Below are positions 8,988-17,700 of a stretch of DNA of 64,000 bases, one piece after another. This stretch comes from RFPW01 sp040401595 (GTDB lineage: Bacteria > Pseudomonadota > Gammaproteobacteria > Burkholderiales > Burkholderiaceae_E): positions 62,001 through 126,000 of the forward strand of contig JBBAOE010000005.1 of NCBI GenBank assembly GCA_040401595.1. The letters are read 5' to 3'. The notes below the pieces were generated by a model. It searched no databases, was not told the origin of the DNA, and saw only the letters and a program-made list of their open reading frames with translations. A program made the position numbers and the translations under genes. How positions within the stretch are numbered: position 1 is the stretch's first letter; the number at the start of each line of letters is the position of its first letter.

Positions 8988-9557
8988 TCATCGGCGTATT
9001 TTCTTTGCTCGCTGATTCCAAACCAGCCAGACACGGAGTCGACGCCAATTTTCGTCGCCTAAAGCATCGACCCCTGACATCCAGTGGATATTTTTAAGCG
9101 ACCTGAGAAGCGGGCCTGATCGTCCTGGGGATACATCCTGAGCCCTGCCCGGACCCAACGGTCCTGGCGCCCGCCCGGTACCGAGCGTAACGCTGGGACA
9201 GAACGTAAATGCGAGAACATTACCCGCCAGCACCAGTGCGCCCGGAATGCATTCGATGGGCGCTGATTGCGGTGCGGGCGTCACAATAATCCGTCCATCG
9301 CACCGAAAAGTGATTTCGTGTGGAACCGGCATGCGCTGCAAACCACGCGCTGTCAGCCAGAGACGCCATAAAAGGAACGCTCCGAGCGAAAAGCCGATCC
9401 ATTGCGCAGGCTCTGAGCCACCCATGAAGGCACTGCGCATCAGGAGAACCACCGCCAGTGCGGCAAGACCAATCAGGAGCAGAAGCAGGCGATGCGCGAG
9501 ATTGGAGCGCCCGGGGGCCAGGCGCAGTTCGATCGGTTGGTTCGCAGCAGGATTCAC
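8988..9557 (-). CDS. YgfX-like two-TM membrane protein of unknown function
   Basis: Predicted inner-membrane protein of 189 residues. Two hydrophobic helices (about 22-40 and 52-70) in the first third are followed by a soluble domain containing a GRIIVTP-like beta segment, a Gly/Pro-rich stretch (about 125-145) and a basic tail (NQRAKKIRR). The architecture of two short helices followed by a beta-rich domain recalls YgfX (CptA), but no SdhE-type partner gene is adjacent and sequence identity cannot be judged by eye. It lies 12 bp downstream of fabF and 68 bp upstream of mucD, occupying the place where rpoE-rseAB are commonly found. The function is not known and the YgfX assignment is tentative. 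Confidence 0.65.
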   Translation of the reverse strand: MNPAANQPIELRLAPGRSNLAHRLLLLLIGLAALAVVLLMRSAFMGGSEPAQWIGFSLGAFLLWRLWLTARGLQRMPVPHEITFRCDGRIIVTPAPQSAPIECIPGALVLAGNVLAFTFCPSVTLGTGRAPGPLGPGRAQDVSPGRSGPLLRSLKNIHWMSGVDALGDENWRRLRVWLVWNQRAKKIRR

Positions 9558-9569
9558 CCGCCCACCGTA

Positions 9570-10817
9570 TCAGACGCGGCGAAGCACCAAAGAGCCATTC
9601 GTCCCGCCAAAGCCAAACGAATTTTTCAGGGCAACCTCGATCGACCGGTCACGGGCCACCTTGGGGCAGTAGTCGAGGTCACAGCCCTCCCCGGCCTCGT
9701 CCAGATTAATCGTCGGCGGAACCACCTGATGATGCAGCGCAAGCGCGGTAAAGACCATTTCGATCCCACCGGCGCCACCCAGCAAATGCCCTGTCATCGA
9801 CTTGGTCGAACTGATCACCAGCTTGCGCGCTGGTCCTTCGCCGAGGGCCGCCTTGATCGCATTGGTTTCATTGACATCGCCAAGCGGCGTCGACGTGCCA
9901 TGTGCGTTGATGTAGTCAATCTGATCGGCAGCCACACCGGCATGGCGCATGGCGATCTGCATGGCACGCCGGGGACCGTCCACATCCGGAGCGGTCATAT
10001 GGCTCGCGTCGGCACTCATGCCAAAGCCGAGAATCTCCGCATAAATCTTGGCGCCGCGCGCTTTGGCGTGCTCATATTCTTCAATCAGCAGTACGCCTGC
10101 GCCCTCCCCGAGCACAAAGCCATCACGGTCTTTGTCCCAGGGCCGGGATGCGCTCGCCGGATCATCATTACGGGTTGACAGGGCACGCATGGCGGCGAAA
10201 CCGCCCACCCCAAGGGGCGATATCGTGCTCTCGCTCCCGCCGGCCAGCATGACATCGGCGTCGCCGTACTCGATAATTCTGGAGGCCTCCCCGATACAAT
10301 GCAGCCCGGTGGTACAGGCGGTCACGATCGCTAGATTTGGCCCTTTGAGGCCACACTGGATCGAAAGCTGGCCGCTCACCAGATTAATGATCGAACCCGG
10401 AACAAAAAACGGGCTGATCTTGCGCGCACCACCCGCCAAGTAGGCATCGTGCGTTTCCTCGATGAGCGGTAGTCCGCCGATGCCAGAGCCGACCATGACG
10501 CCAACCCGCTCGCGATTATCGTCGGTGATTTCGAGCCCACTATCGCTCAATGCCTGCAGACCGGCAGCAACCCCATAATGAATGAAGGTATCGAATCGTC
10601 GAGCCTCCTTGGGGTTGATCCATTGCGCGACCTCAAAGCCTTTAACCTCGCCAGCGATCTGCGAGTTCAGGCCAGAGGCGTCAAAGCGGCTGATCGAGGC
10701 GATACCGCTGCGGCCAGCGACGATCGCGTCCCAGGCCGACGCGACATCATTGCCGACCGGCGAAATGATGCCCAAGCCCGTCACGACGACCCGTCGTTTA
10801 CCCAGTGCGTTTCCCAT
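9570..10817 (-). CDS. fabF: Beta-ketoacyl-ACP synthase II FabF
   Basis: Condensing enzyme that elongates acyl-ACP with malonyl-ACP, including the temperature-sensitive elongation of palmitoleoyl-ACP. The 415-residue thiolase-fold protein has the nucleophile cysteine in TACTTGLHCIGEA (about residue 167), His in NAHGTSTPLGD and His in MTGHLLGGAGG, the complete Cys-His-His triad. The start at 10817 has a TAAGGA ribosome-binding site. It follows acpP after 32 bp, so acpP-fabF is a unit as in most proteobacteria. Confidence 0.97.
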   Translation of the reverse strand: MGNALGKRRVVVTGLGIISPVGNDVASAWDAIVAGRSGIASISRFDASGLNSQIAGEVKGFEVAQWINPKEARRFDTFIHYGVAAGLQALSDSGLEITDDNRERVGVMVGSGIGGLPLIEETHDAYLAGGARKISPFFVPGSIINLVSGQLSIQCGLKGPNLAIVTACTTGLHCIGEASRIIEYGDADVMLAGGSESTISPLGVGGFAAMRALSTRNDDPASASRPWDKDRDGFVLGEGAGVLLIEEYEHAKARGAKIYAEILGFGMSADASHMTAPDVDGPRRAMQIAMRHAGVAADQIDYINAHGTSTPLGDVNETNAIKAALGEGPARKLVISSTKSMTGHLLGGAGGIEMVFTALALHHQVVPPTINLDEAGEGCDLDYCPKVARDRSIEVALKNSFGFGGTNGSLVLRRV

Positions 10818-10849
10818 CAGTCCTTATCGCTCGGTTTCGCTCAGGACAA

Positions 10850-11089
10850 TCAGGCCTTGAGGTGGCCTTTCACATAATCAATCGCCTGCTGAACCGTCGT
10901 GATTTTCTCAGCTTCGTCGTCAGGGATTTCGGTTTCAAACGCATCCTCGAGAGCCATCACAAGCTCAACAGTATCCAGTGAGTCGGCACCGAGATCGTCG
11001 GTAAAGGAAGACTCGGTCCGAATATCAGCTTCGGCGACGCCCAATTGTTCAGCAACAATTTTTTTGACGCGCTGTTCAATACTGTCCAT
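10850..11089 (-). CDS. acpP: Acyl carrier protein AcpP
   Basis: Small acidic carrier of growing acyl chains. The open frame runs upstream to 11236, but the real start is the ATG at 11089 (MDSIEQRVKK), preceded by a GGGGA ribosome-binding site and giving the standard 79 residues. Ser in DLGADSLD (about residue 37) is the phosphopantetheine attachment site and the substrate of AcpS. Flanked by fabG and fabF. Like other acpP genes it is probably highly expressed. Confidence 0.97.
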   Translation of the reverse strand: MDSIEQRVKKIVAEQLGVAEADIRTESSFTDDLGADSLDTVELVMALEDAFETEIPDDEAEKITTVQQAIDYVKGHLKA

Positions 11090-11172
11090 AAAATTCCCCG
11101 GTGAAAGTTGCGAGATTGTATCAGCGTGAGTCCAACGCCGATCGTAAAGAAAGGTGTTCATCGGCAAATGGC

Positions 11173-11910
11173 TCAGGCCATATACATGCCGCCGTTGACA
11201 TGAATGGTGGCACCGGTGACGTAATCCGCCTCGCACAGATATCCAACCGCATGGGCCACCTCAGTCGCCTGTCCGAGTCGTCCGAGCGGTATCTGGTCGA
11301 GGAGGCTTTTTGCGACGGCCTCCCCGAGCGATCGGGTCATGTCGGTATCGATAAATCCGGGCGCCACACAGTTCACCGTAATCCCGCGGCTACCCAGCTC
11401 GCGGGCCAGGGACCGGCTCATGCCTTCAACACCGGCCTTGGCCGCAGCATAATTGGCCTGCCCCGCATTGCCGGCGTGTCCAACCACGGATGTCACGTGA
11501 ATGATGCGGCCAAAGCGCTGTTTCATCATCGGACGCATGACCAGTCGGCTCAGGCGAAAGACCGCGGAAAGATTGGTCTGGATGACGGCGTCCCAGTCGG
11601 CGTCCTTCATGCGCATCGCCAAGTTATCGCGGGTGATTCCGGCGTTATGAACCAGAATTTCGAGGGGGCCATCGTCGAGCAAGGCGCCAACGAGCGTTTC
11701 GATCGCCTGAGCGTCGTCAACATTGGCCACCACCCCTTTGCCGGGCAATTGGCAGGCGGCAAAGTGCGCCTCGATCGCCCGGGCCCCGGTTTCGCTGGTC
11801 GCAGTCCCAATCACATGAGCGCCACGCTGGGCAAGCTCAATGGCGATAGCTTGCCCGATGCCACGAGATGCCCCCGTTACCAGCGCTCTACGTCCCTGAA
11901 GCGAGCTCAT
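11173..11910 (-). CDS. fabG: 3-oxoacyl-ACP reductase FabG
   Basis: NADPH-dependent reductase of 3-oxoacyl-ACP in type II fatty-acid synthesis. The 245-residue short-chain dehydrogenase has the cofactor-binding TGASRGIG at about residue 13, HNAGIT near 88, the catalytic Ser in HVTSVVG, the YxxxK pair in ANYAAAKAG and the closing segment TGATIHVNGGMYM. Its start overlaps the fabD stop by 4 bp, implying translational coupling. It precedes acpP by 83 bp. Confidence 0.97.
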   Translation of the reverse strand: MSSLQGRRALVTGASRGIGQAIAIELAQRGAHVIGTATSETGARAIEAHFAACQLPGKGVVANVDDAQAIETLVGALLDDGPLEILVHNAGITRDNLAMRMKDADWDAVIQTNLSAVFRLSRLVMRPMMKQRFGRIIHVTSVVGHAGNAGQANYAAAKAGVEGMSRSLARELGSRGITVNCVAPGFIDTDMTRSLGEAVAKSLLDQIPLGRLGQATEVAHAVGYLCEADYVTGATIHVNGGMYMA

Positions 11911-12902
11911 ACGCCTACCTCCGCAAGTACCGTCTGCAGCGAGGCAGCGTCATAGACCGCGCTCGCCCGAAGTTCCGGCGCAATCCGTTTGGTCAGGCCC
12001 GCCAGCACTTTGCCCGGACCGAGTTCAACCAGATGCGTCACGCCCATCGCCTGCAACCGAAGCACCACTTCAACCCAGCGAACGGGCCGCCAAGCCTGAC
12101 GGACAAGGGCATCCCGAATACGAGCCGGATCGGACTCGGTGGCCACGTCGACATTATTGACAAGCGGCAGACGAGGTACGTGGACCGCTAATTCGGCCAG
12201 CGCGGCCGCCAGAATCTGGCCAGCCGGCTCGAGCAGCGACGCGTGAAATGGAGCGGATACAGGCAGGGGCAGCGCCCGCTTGGCACCCGCCGCTTTCGCC
12301 AGATCGCAGGCGCGACCGACCGCTTGACGGTGCCCTGCGATAACCACCTGCGACGGCGCGTTGAAGTTTACGGCTTCGACCACAGACGGCTCACCCTGCT
12401 CGCGGGATTGAGCGCTGGCTTGGGCACAGACTGCGCGCACGGCGTCGTCGTCCAGGCCGAGGATTGCCGCCATCGCACCAGCACCGACCGGAACCGCATC
12501 CTGCATCGCATTCGCGCGGATTCGCACCAACCGAACGGCGTCGTTCAAGGTCAAAATCCCGGCTGCCACCAGCGCCGAGTATTCGCCCAGGCTATGGCCT
12601 GCGACCGCTGCGGGTTCGGGGCCGCCCGCCGCACGCCAGGCAGCCAGTGCTGAAACACCCGCGACAAGCATGGCCGGCTGGGTATTTGAAGTCAGGTTCA
12701 GCGACTCGGCAGGCCCGTGAGCGATCAGACCGGCAAGATCCTCCTGCAGAGCCGTGCCGGCCTGCACCAGGACCCCACGGACCGCGTCCGAAATTCGGGT
12801 GTCGATCGCTACGTGAGGATCGCCTTGAGGCTCAAGAAATCCGTTGAGCATGCCCACCGACTGTGAGCCCTGGCCAGGGAATACAAAGGCAATCGTCATC
12901 AT
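11907..12902 (-). CDS. fabD: Malonyl-CoA:ACP transacylase FabD
   Basis: Loads malonate from CoA onto ACP for fatty-acid elongation. The 331-residue protein begins MMTIAFVFPGQGSQSVGML and carries the nucleophile-elbow motif GHSLGEYSAL (Ser near residue 102), an acyl-binding Arg region and the conserved SAPFHASLLEPA with the catalytic His. It starts directly after the fabH stop with no gap and overlaps fabG by 4 bp, so fabH-fabD-fabG are tightly coupled. Confidence 0.97.
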   Translation of the reverse strand: MMTIAFVFPGQGSQSVGMLNGFLEPQGDPHVAIDTRISDAVRGVLVQAGTALQEDLAGLIAHGPAESLNLTSNTQPAMLVAGVSALAAWRAAGGPEPAAVAGHSLGEYSALVAAGILTLNDAVRLVRIRANAMQDAVPVGAGAMAAILGLDDDAVRAVCAQASAQSREQGEPSVVEAVNFNAPSQVVIAGHRQAVGRACDLAKAAGAKRALPLPVSAPFHASLLEPAGQILAAALAELAVHVPRLPLVNNVDVATESDPARIRDALVRQAWRPVRWVEVVLRLQAMGVTHLVELGPGKVLAGLTKRIAPELRASAVYDAASLQTVLAEVGV

Positions 12903-13886
12903 TCAGGTCCGAAGCAACGCGGCGCCCCAAGCGAAACCACCGCCAACACCCTGGAGCAGAATTGCCTGCCCCGCCTGGATTCGCCCATCACGCATCGCCA
13001 CGTCCAGTGCGAGTGGCACGGAAGCAGCCGACGTGTTGGCATGTTGATCGACCGTGACAATCACACGTTCGGGTGCGAGCCCCAAACGACGGCCCGTCGC
13101 CTGCAGGATCCGGATGTTGGCCTGATGCGGGATCAGCCAATCCACGTCTGCGACCGTCAGACCCGCCTTGTCGAGGACTTCGCGCGCAACCGAATCCAGC
13201 ACGGTCACGGCCAGCTTGAAAACGGCCTGGCCGTCCATGGTCAGGTAGGGGCTGCCCACAACCTCGCCACGTCGAATCGATGCTGGGGTGCTTAGGACAT
13301 GGGCATGACGTCCATCTGCATGCAATGCGGTACTCAGAATGCCCGGTGACTGATCGGCCACCAGAACCGCAGCGCCCGCGCCATCGCCAAAGAGGACGCA
13401 GGTGCCGCGATCGCTCCAATCGAGAATGCGCGAAAAGGTTTCTGCACCGATCACGACCGCGCACGACGCCATGCCGCTTCGAATCATCGAATCGGCGGTC
13501 GCCATCGCATAGACAAACCCGGCGCAAACTGCCTGAAGATCAAAGGCTGCGCCACCAGAGGCCCCAAGTTCGCGCTGAATCAGACAGGCGGTGCTTGGAA
13601 ATATCTGGTCCGGCGTCGAGGTCGCAACAATCAGAAGATCCACGTCGGCTGGTGATTTACCCGCCGCGTCCAACGCGCGCCGTGCCGCTCGGGCACCCAG
13701 GCTCGCTGATGTCTCGTCCGCTGAGGCGAGGAAACGATTGCGGATGCCCGTGCGTTCAAGAATCCACGCATCGGAGCTCTCAATTCCGCGAGCAGCCAGA
13801 TCGGCGACCAGCTCTGCATTGGAAACGGATCGTTCGGGTAGAGCCGAACCTGTACCAACGAGTCTCGCAAATCGCGCAGATGTCAT
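12903..13886 (-). CDS. fabH: Beta-ketoacyl-ACP synthase III FabH
   Basis: Initiates fatty-acid synthesis by condensing acetyl-CoA with malonyl-ACP. Catalytic residues are visible: Cys in LQAVCAGFVYAM, His in LIPHQANIRIL and Asn in DQHANTSAAS. I chose the ATG at 13886 (MTSARFARLVGTGSALPE), which gives 327 residues and fits the family; ATG 13895 and TTG 13913 are alternatives, and none has a convincing ribosome-binding site. plsX ends 146 bp upstream on the same strand. Confidence 0.95.
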   Translation of the reverse strand: MTSARFARLVGTGSALPERSVSNAELVADLAARGIESSDAWILERTGIRNRFLASADETSASLGARAARRALDAAGKSPADVDLLIVATSTPDQIFPSTACLIQRELGASGGAAFDLQAVCAGFVYAMATADSMIRSGMASCAVVIGAETFSRILDWSDRGTCVLFGDGAGAAVLVADQSPGILSTALHADGRHAHVLSTPASIRRGEVVGSPYLTMDGQAVFKLAVTVLDSVAREVLDKAGLTVADVDWLIPHQANIRILQATGRRLGLAPERVIVTVDQHANTSAASVPLALDVAMRDGRIQAGQAILLQGVGGGFAWGAALLRT

Positions 13887-14032
13887 GTCAGGCATTGGCA
13901 AAAGTTGGCGCAATCATGAGTCGGCGAAATCAGAAGCGCATCGAAGCGCCGAACCCCGGCACCAAAATCCCGGGAGCAAAATCAACCACGCGCGGAGTGT
14001 ACGCTCAGATTTCGCTTTGCGCTGACCGCAAC

Positions 14033-15073
14033 TCAACCCAGGGCGCGGGAAATGCGCTCGACGAGCCCGTTGCGGGCGGCTTCCCGGGCTCGACCCAAGG
14101 CATTGCCAAATGCAACGGTGTCAGCAGATCCATGGCTTTTGATCACGACGCCTCGCAAACCGACGAGGCTTGCACCGTTATAGCGTCGAGGGTCCAGCCG
14201 GCGTTTGAATCGCTTGAGTACCGGAAATGCCATCAGGGCCAGGACCTTGGACAGCGCCGTGCGCTCGAACTCCTCGCGGATAAAGCCGGTCATCATCTGG
14301 GCCAGACCCTCCGAGGTCTTGAGGGCAACATTGCCGACGAACCCGTCGCAGACAACGACATCGGTGACGCCGCGGTAAATATCGTTGCCCTCAACATTGC
14401 CAAAAAAAGAGATCTGTCCGCTCGACTGCGCCGCCCGCAGCAGGTCCGCAGCCAGTTTGACGGTTTCATTGCCCTTGATGACCTCCTCGCCAATATTGAG
14501 GAGTCCAACGCTCGGCTGTTGCCGGCCATCAATCGCACCCACCAGCGCCGAGCCCATCAGTGCGAACTGAAGCAGGTGCTCCGGCGTGCAATCCACATTC
14601 GCACCAAGGTCAAGCATGGTGGTGTCGCGCCCGCTCAAGGTCGGAAAGGGAGCAGCGATGGCTGGTCGGTCGATTCCGTCCAGGGTTCGAAGAACGTAAC
14701 GCGAAATCGCCATCCAGGCGCCGGTGTTTCCAGCGCTGATACAGGCCTGAGCCTCCCCAGCGCTGACCAGCGATGCCGCAACCCGCATTGAAGAGTCTTT
14801 CTTTCCACGCAGTGCCTGAGCGACCGCCTCACCCATGCCGACCTCTTCAGACGCAGCATGGACCCGCAAACGATCGGCGCGAAGAAGCGCCGGGATATCC
14901 CGCCCCGCGGCTGTTTTCTCGAGCTTACCCAGAACCGCCCGTACTTCGGCCTCCATCCCGACGAGGATGAGGCTCACGTCCTGGTTCTGGTTCGCAAAAT
15001 CGACGCACGCGGGAACCGTGACCGAGAGCCCGTGGTCTCCGCCCATGGCGTCCACTGCGATGCGGATCGTCAT
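14033..15073 (-). CDS. plsX: Phosphate acyltransferase PlsX
   Basis: Converts acyl-ACP to acyl-phosphate, the donor for PlsY in phospholipid synthesis. The 346-residue protein starts MTIRIAVDAMGGDHG, the PlsX N-terminal signature, and contains SAGNTGAWMA, LDLGANVDCTPEHL, LLNIGEE and VVCDGFVGNVALKTSEG. It lies between rpmF and fabH in the conserved rpmF-plsX-fabH order, linking phospholipid and fatty-acid synthesis to ribosomal-protein expression. Confidence 0.97.
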   Translation of the reverse strand: MTIRIAVDAMGGDHGLSVTVPACVDFANQNQDVSLILVGMEAEVRAVLGKLEKTAAGRDIPALLRADRLRVHAASEEVGMGEAVAQALRGKKDSSMRVAASLVSAGEAQACISAGNTGAWMAISRYVLRTLDGIDRPAIAAPFPTLSGRDTTMLDLGANVDCTPEHLLQFALMGSALVGAIDGRQQPSVGLLNIGEEVIKGNETVKLAADLLRAAQSSGQISFFGNVEGNDIYRGVTDVVVCDGFVGNVALKTSEGLAQMMTGFIREEFERTALSKVLALMAFPVLKRFKRRLDPRRYNGASLVGLRGVVIKSHGSADTVAFGNALGRAREAARNGLVERISRALG

Positions 15074-15156
15074 GCCCAGCTTGTGCGTTCGGAATGGGGT
15101 GCAGTCTTGTGGCCAGCCGTCACAGACGGTCCCAAGCCAGCACCACCCATCGGAAT

Positions 15157-15339
15157 TTATTCGTCAGATTTGGTCTTGACGACTTTGCGTCCGCGGTAAA
15201 AACCGTTCGGACTGATGTGATGACGCAGATGGACCTCACCGGTCTGGGGCTCAATCGCCGTTGCCGGCGCGGTGAGAAAATCGTGCGATCGATGCATGCC
15301 GCGCTTGGAGGGCGACTTTTTGTTTTGCTGAACGGCCAT
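15157..15339 (-). CDS. rpmF: 50S ribosomal protein L32
   Basis: Small basic protein of the large ribosomal subunit, 60 residues, beginning MAVQQNKKSPSKRGMHRSHD and ending RKVVKTKSDE. The zinc-binding cysteines of some L32 variants are absent, as in most proteobacterial forms. It is 83 bp upstream of plsX and 46 bp downstream of yceD, the widely conserved yceD-rpmF-plsX order. Confidence 0.97.
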   Translation of the reverse strand: MAVQQNKKSPSKRGMHRSHDFLTAPATAIEPQTGEVHLRHHISPNGFYRGRKVVKTKSDE

Positions 15340-15385
15340 GACGGTCGGATCCGGAAATTACCTAATCGGCAAGTATAACAATTCT

Positions 15386-15934
15386 TCAGCCGTCCCGCTT
15401 CTTCAGTTGTTCCAACGCAGCAAACGGACTAAGCGGGTCGCTGCGCAGATGGTCCGGCAAGGCACAGTCGGCATGCCGAGGTTCTTTGAGCAGTTCAAGC
15501 AAGACTTCGTCCTCCAACCACTGGGTTAAGGAAAAGTGCTCGGACCTCAACACCACATCGTAGTCTTCGGCCTCCAGATCTTCCTGCTCCGCACGGGTTT
15601 CGTCCGGCGCAAGCGCCGCCCACCGATCAATCCCCACGAGCTGCGTGAGCGGCCCGAGGCAACGGGTGCAAGCGATGACTAAGCGACCCTCAGCCTGCAG
15701 ATGCAAGCGCGGCCGGTCCCGCCCCTGCGGATCGCGCCACGGCTCGCCTTCAACAGACCATCGCAGGAGGCCCTCAGGATTGACCAGCTCGGGCGCCACC
15801 CGTTCCAGCTGGATTGCTGCAACTTCACCGGCACAGCGCCGATGGCCGCGGGCAAAGTCATCGGCATCAATCGATGGCGGTAGTGCCTGCCGAGGTGCGG
15901 TCGGCGAGGCCAATTCGGGGGCGGTCGGTATCAT
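15386..15934 (-). CDS. yceD: DUF177 family protein YceD
   Basis: YceD-family protein (DUF177), 182 residues, whose bacterial members affect 23S rRNA accumulation and are nearly always encoded next to rpmF. The family core is visible: an N-terminal beta region, the conserved ACTRCLGPL cysteine pair near residue 90, an acidic segment (EQEDLEAEDYD) and the C-terminal DEVLLELLKEPRHADC. Probably first gene of the yceD-rpmF-plsX-fab run. Divergent from maf across 81 bp. Confidence 0.9.
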   Translation of the reverse strand: MIPTAPELASPTAPRQALPPSIDADDFARGHRRCAGEVAAIQLERVAPELVNPEGLLRWSVEGEPWRDPQGRDRPRLHLQAEGRLVIACTRCLGPLTQLVGIDRWAALAPDETRAEQEDLEAEDYDVVLRSEHFSLTQWLEDEVLLELLKEPRHADCALPDHLRSDPLSPFAALEQLKKRDG

Positions 15935-16015
15935 TGGAAAAGCATACCGCTAACCCGACCCGTGCTGCAAAATGCGTTGGGCCGCCTTTCGACCATGTCT
16001 TGACCGCACTGCTTC

Positions 16016-16738
16016 ATGTCTTCACCCCACCCTCTGATGGCATCGCCAAGCTCGGCGGGACCGTCGACCAACCCTGTGACGTCGATCCTGACCGAGTCGG
16101 GTCATGCGCCGCGGCTGCGGCTTGCCTCCAGTTCACCCTACCGCCGCGAATTGCTGTCGCGCCTGCGGGTTCCATTCGACGTGGTCGCACCCGAGGTCGA
16201 TGAGACGCCCTACCCTGGCGAAATGCCCGAACAGTTGTCAACCCGGCTCGCATTGGCCAAGGCACTTGCTGTTGCCACCCCAGGCACCTGGACCATCGGG
16301 TCCGACCAGGTGGCCACTCTGGATGGCTCACCGATCGGCAAACCAGGTCACCATGAGGCGGCCCGCGCACAGCTGCTGGCCGCGTCCGGACGAACGCTGC
16401 GGTTTCATACCGCCCTGGCACTGGTGGATCCGGACCAGGGGCGTCGACGGGTCGAACGCATCGATACCGTGGTGCGTTTCCGAACTCTGACCCTGGCTGA
16501 AATAGACGCTTATCTGCATGCTGAACAGCCCTATGACTGTGCCGGAGCAGCCAAATGCGAGGGACTCGGTATTGCGCTCCTGGATGCCATTGAGGGAGAC
16601 GATCCGACCGCCCTCATCGGCCTGCCCCTGATCCGACTGTCTGGATGGCTCCGAGAATGGGGCTGGAATCCGCTATTGGGTGCGTCGTCGGGTGCGTCGT
16701 CGGGTACGTCCTTGGGATCGGCTGCGAGTGCGCCATGA
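16016..16738 (+). CDS. yceF: Maf family nucleotide pyrophosphatase (YceF type)
   Basis: Maf/HAM1-fold pyrophosphatase. The YceF branch hydrolyses 7-methyl-GTP and the divergent yceD-rpmF neighbourhood supports that branch. Core motifs are LRLASSSPYRRELL (about residue 35), APEVDET, IGSDQVA and DCAGAAKCEGLGI. At 240 residues it is about 45 longer than the usual 195: roughly 33 extra Ser/Pro-rich residues at the N terminus (internal ATG at 16037) and a low-complexity Gly/Ser/Ala tail encoded by short repeats around GGTGCGTCGTCG near 16679-16710. Its TGA overlaps the next gene's ATG (ATGA). Confidence 0.9.
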   Translation: MSSPHPLMASPSSAGPSTNPVTSILTESGHAPRLRLASSSPYRRELLSRLRVPFDVVAPEVDETPYPGEMPEQLSTRLALAKALAVATPGTWTIGSDQVATLDGSPIGKPGHHEAARAQLLAASGRTLRFHTALALVDPDQGRRRVERIDTVVRFRTLTLAEIDAYLHAEQPYDCAGAAKCEGLGIALLDAIEGDDPTALIGLPLIRLSGWLREWGWNPLLGASSGASSGTSLGSAASAP

Positions 16739-17700
16739 GCATGCAATCGAGCGCCCCGGCTGACCGGTCGGCGCAAGATCCTGGCCCACAGCACAATGAG
16801 GGAGCGCAATCGCACCGGGACCAACGCCTCGGGACGCTACATCTAATCCCCGTGCCCATCGGGAGCGGTGATCCTGGTGCCGAGCTGCCAGCGCCACTCA
16901 TCGCGCTCACCGCGCGTCTGGATTATCTGATCGCTGAAAACGCAAAGACCGCGCGTGCATTTCTCAAGCGCCTGCCACTGGAGCGGCCGCTGCAGGTCAT
17001 CGAGATCCGCGAATTCAATGAACACACGCCTCTTGCGGCAATTCCAGCGCTGATCGCACCGCTGCTTGCGGGCCGCGATGCCGGCCTGGTCAGCGAGGCG
17101 GGCTGCCCGGCAGTGGCCGACCCCGGGGCCCAATTGGTGGCAGCAGCGCACCAGGCCGGTATCCCGGTCATGCCCCACATTGGCCCAAGCGCCCTGCTCC
17201 TGACCTTGATGGCCTCTGGCCTGGAGGGCCAGCGGTTTGCGTTTGCCGGTTACCTTCCGGCTCAGCCTCAGGCGCGCGCGATTGCGCTGCAACGACTTGA
17301 ACAGCGCTCGGCGCGGGAACATGAGACCCAGCTCTGGATCGAAACGCCGTATCGGGCCCAGGCGATGGTTGCCACAGCAATCCAGACGCTCGCATCAGCC
17401 ACTCGTCTGGCGATTGCATGCGATCTTGCCCTTGCGCAGCAGTGGATCGCCTCAAAAACGGTGGGGGACTGGCGCAAGCAAATGCCAGAGATTGCCGACC
17501 GACTGACCGTCTTCGCGTTGCTAGCCGACGGATCGAGCCCTTTAACGGCTCAGTCCGGCGGCGGTTCCGTCAGCGCAAGCGCGGCTGATCGAGCAAGGCC
17601 CCAAACCCAATCGCCTTCCCCGCCGAGGCGCCAAAGCGCTTCACCAGGCGCTCGGCCACATTCTCCCGTGGGGAAAAGTCGACGACGTTCTCCTCCTTGA
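16735..17700 (+). CDS. RsmI-family SAM-dependent methyltransferase with C-terminal extension
   Basis: Tetrapyrrole-methylase-fold protein related to RsmI (16S rRNA C1402 ribose 2'-O-methyltransferase). The ATG at 16735 overlaps the maf stop. The 321-residue product has a start like LHLIPVPIGSG, then AENAKTARAFLKRL, the RsmI-like LVSEAGCPAVADPGAQLV, GPSALLLTLMASGL and RFAFAGYLP. Recognisable family sequence ends near residue 276 (LTVFALLADG); the remaining roughly 45 residues are Ser/Pro/Arg-rich and lie antisense to the end of sppA. A true RsmI may exist elsewhere; proteins of this shorter type beside maf are common in Burkholderiales. The exact substrate is not shown. Confidence 0.8.
   Translation: MSMQSSAPADRSAQDPGPQHNEGAQSHRDQRLGTLHLIPVPIGSGDPGAELPAPLIALTARLDYLIAENAKTARAFLKRLPLERPLQVIEIREFNEHTPLAAIPALIAPLLAGRDAGLVSEAGCPAVADPGAQLVAAAHQAGIPVMPHIGPSALLLTLMASGLEGQRFAFAGYLPAQPQARAIALQRLEQRSAREHETQLWIETPYRAQAMVATAIQTLASATRLAIACDLALAQQWIASKTVGDWRKQMPEIADRLTVFALLADGSSPLTAQSGGGSVSASAADRARPQTQSPSPPRRQSASPGARPHSPVGKSRRRSPP

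Noticed and set aside
13280..14791. Plus-strand open frame of 503 codons
   Set aside because: Antisense to fabH and plsX; Arg/Ser-rich composition typical of a high-GC shadow frame.
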